Made by a program: the position numbers and the translations under genes. Shown here in pieces: positions 62,427-64,000 of a DNA stretch of 64,000 nucleotides. Below the pieces are notes generated by a model. It saw only the letters and a list, made by a program, of their open reading frames with translations. It did not search any database and was not told the origin of the DNA. The DNA is taken from contig NZ_CP080649.1 in NCBI RefSeq assembly GCF_019603315.1, positions 186,001 through 250,000 on the forward strand. Direction: 5' to 3'. Source of the DNA: Ruficoccus sp. ZRK36 (GTDB taxonomy: Bacteria > Verrucomicrobiota > Verrucomicrobiia > Opitutales > Cerasicoccaceae). The stretch's first letter is position 1. Every line of letters starts with the position of its first letter.

Positions 62427-64000
62427 CTAGGCCTTGTTCCCGCTCTGCCCGGCCAGCAGATGAGCAAAGATACCGTCCTGATCCGCCAGTTCGTCGAAGG
62501 ACCCGCTCTCCTGCACACGCCCCTTTTGCAGGACGACGATACGGTCTGCGGTACGAACCGTGCTCAGGCGGTGCGCGATGGTGATCACCGTACGTCCCTT
62601 GGAGAGGTTTTCCAGTGCCGCCTGGACCTGGCGTTCGCTCTCGTAGTCCAGCGCCGAGGTCGCCTCGTCGAGGATGAGGATGCTGGGGTTGCGCAGCAGA
62701 GCACGGGCAATGGCGATACGCTGCCGCTGCCCACCGGAGAGGCTGACGCCCCGCTCGCCGACCTTAGTCTCGTAGCCCTGATCAAGCTGGCGGATAAACT
62801 CATCCGCGTAGGCCAGGCGGGCTGCCTCGTAGACCTCGTCCATGCTGGCAGTCGGACGACCGAAGCGGATGTTGTCCGTGATCGAGCCGGACAGCAGCAG
62901 ACTGTCCTGCATGACGATGGCACAGCTCCGGCGGAACTTGCGCATGGCGATGCGCTGCTGCGGCATACCGTCGATCAGGATGCGCCCTTCGCGCGGGGCA
63001 TACACCCCGAGGATGAGGCTGACGATCGTGCTCTTACCCGAGCCCGAGGGACCGACAAAGGCCACGTGCTCGCCGGGCTTGATAGTGAGCGAGAAGTGCG
63101 TGAGCACATCCGGCTTGTCCTTCTCGTAGGTGAAGCACACATCGTCGAAGGTGATCTCCCCGCGCATGTGCTTGAACTCATACCCGCCGTTCCACTTCTC
63201 CACGTAGCCGCTGTCGAGTAGCTCGCGGATGCTGCGGTAGCTTTCCTCTGCGAGGAAAAACTGCTGGCTGAACGCCGTTAGCTGGTTGATCGGGCGCAGG
63301 ATGATCGGCAGGGAGGCCTGGAAGGCGACCAGCGTACCGATGCTCGCATGACCGGAAATCGTGAGGATCGCGCTCATGGCGATAACGGCCACGGAAAGTG
63401 CCTCGGTCAAAAAGTAGCTGTATGTGCCCAGGTTCTGGTTGAGCCGAATCTGCCGCTCGCGCCCCTCACGGAAGCCCTCACTGTGGCCGCTCATCTGGGT
63501 GTCCACGGCATGCTCCTCGCCCAGGCTGCGCACCAGCCGCAAGGCGGAAATATACTCGCTGGCCGCCCCCGTGAGGCGCTCGCGGGCCACACGTACGCTG
63601 TGGTTGGTTTGCAGGATGCGCTTCATGAAAATCCAGCGCATGGCGAAGATGATCGGCACCACGCAGACGATGACCGCCGATAGCAAGGGGTTAAGAAAAA
63701 CCAGAATAATGGTCAGGCAGCCGGCGTAGGCCAGGTCGGGCATGATCGTATAAATGATCGGCACCAGCGCGCCCTCGACCTGCTGCGTATCAAAGGCGTA
63801 CTTCGAGAGCAGCCGTCCCGTCTTGGTCCGGTCCAGAAACCCGAAGTGCATGAACTGCAGCTTGTGGAATATACGCGCCCGCAGATCCAGCACCATACGC
63901 GGGATGCGGCGAGCGACGAGTGAGCTGCCACTGACCGCAATCACGGTATGCAGCGCCAGCAGGCAGACAATGACCCCCGCCAACTGGAGCACGACGGTGA
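62427..64000 (-). CDS. ABC exporter (fused permease and ATPase; 5' end outside window)
   Basis: MsbA/MdlB-type half transporter. Inside the window: 524 codons, with a membrane domain (LAGVIVCLLALHTVIAV, then YAGCLTIILVFLNPLLSAVIV) and the ATPase: VAFVGPSGSGKSTIVSL (Walker A), GVSLSGGQRQRIAIARA (signature), PSILILDEATSALD (Walker B) and TIAHRLSTV (switch His). The frame is open through base 64000, so the true start lies outside; the family is about 580-620 residues, so perhaps 60-90 are missing. Lipid or peptide export in the inner membrane is likely. Confidence 0.92.
   Translation of the reverse strand, partial: TVVLQLAGVIVCLLALHTVIAVSGSSLVARRIPRMVLDLRARIFHKLQFMHFGFLDRTKTGRLLSKYAFDTQQVEGALVPIIYTIMPDLAYAGCLTIILVFLNPLLSAVIVCVVPIIFAMRWIFMKRILQTNHSVRVARERLTGAASEYISALRLVRSLGEEHAVDTQMSGHSEGFREGRERQIRLNQNLGTYSYFLTEALSVAVIAMSAILTISGHASIGTLVAFQASLPIILRPINQLTAFSQQFFLAEESYRSIRELLDSGYVEKWNGGYEFKHMRGEITFDDVCFTYEKDKPDVLTHFSLTIKPGEHVAFVGPSGSGKSTIVSLILGVYAPREGRILIDGMPQQRIAMRKFRRSCAIVMQDSLLLSGSITDNIRFGRPTASMDEVYEAARLAYADEFIRQLDQGYETKVGERGVSLSGGQRQRIAIARALLRNPSILILDEATSALDYESERQVQAALENLSKGRTVITIAHRLSTVRTADRIVVLQKGRVQESGSFDELADQDGIFAHLLAGQSGNKA

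Overview
The window looks like chromosomal DNA of a Gram-negative, GC-rich (about 60%) member of the Verrucomicrobiota, most likely class Opitutia/Puniceicoccales. This is inferred from gene content, not from rRNA. The clues are a PEP-CTERM-anchored protein, an exported sulfatase/heparinase-type polysaccharide module, a squalene-hopene cyclase, a split phosphotransacetylase, MurJ, a Pal-like OmpA lipoprotein and many lipoboxes. No rRNA, phage, insertion sequence or CRISPR array was seen. Coding density is high, and most long ORFs on the opposite strands are GC-driven shadows.

Layout. 1-5.1 kb: fabG (cut by the left edge), cardiolipin synthase, a small exported-protein gene between 20-bp inverted repeats, a lone ABC ATPase, HPr and a lipoprotein-type MsrA. 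4.8-6.7 kb: a run of strong hairpins, then murJ. 6.7-9.0 kb: phosphotransacetylase split into a catalytic gene and a separate DRTGG-type gene. 9.2-16.1 kb: a secreted protein of unknown function, glycine decarboxylase P protein (A and B halves fused) divergent from gcvT, and a GH130 enzyme. 16.3-19.2 kb: a ketosynthase/acyl carrier protein/phytoene-desaturase-like operon. 19.3-23.3 kb: a tiny membrane protein, a BarA-type hybrid kinase, clpS and a clpS-linked gene. 23.3-33.6 kb: valS, pcp, glnD with a GAF histidine kinase and two small exported proteins, and hemB. 34-36 kb: tRNA-Met(CAT) and a CysJ-type flavoprotein.

36.2-46.1 kb is a polysaccharide-use region: a heparinase II/III-like lyase, a sulfatase, a LacI regulator, a 2-hydroxyacid dehydrogenase, a PEP-CTERM protein, an NhaC antiporter and a small secreted CBM-like protein. 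A shared motif (ACACANACTARTYA) lies upstream of the sulfatase, lacI and dehydrogenase genes and is a candidate operator. 46.3-48.8 kb holds three pilin-like genes. 49.1-51.8 kb is a tetR/squalene-hopene cyclase pair. 51.9-58.8 kb holds a thioredoxin-DsbD-type membrane protein, a large MscS channel, a GPP34 protein, a lipoprotein, tRNA-Lys(TTT), a NarL-type regulator, a CbiX-like chelatase and a Pal-like lipoprotein. 59.0-64 kb holds an M20 peptidase, purH and an ABC exporter cut by the right edge.

The most unusual item is at about 62.2-62.4 kb: a plus-strand transcription unit that ends in a strong intrinsic terminator with no plus-strand gene after it. Its sequence carries, in order, several motifs of the cobalamin aptamer. 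Other points worth a look are the inverted-repeat cassette at 2.3-2.8 kb, the tight-loop hairpins at many gene ends, the ketosynthase mini-operon and the shared operator of the polysaccharide region.
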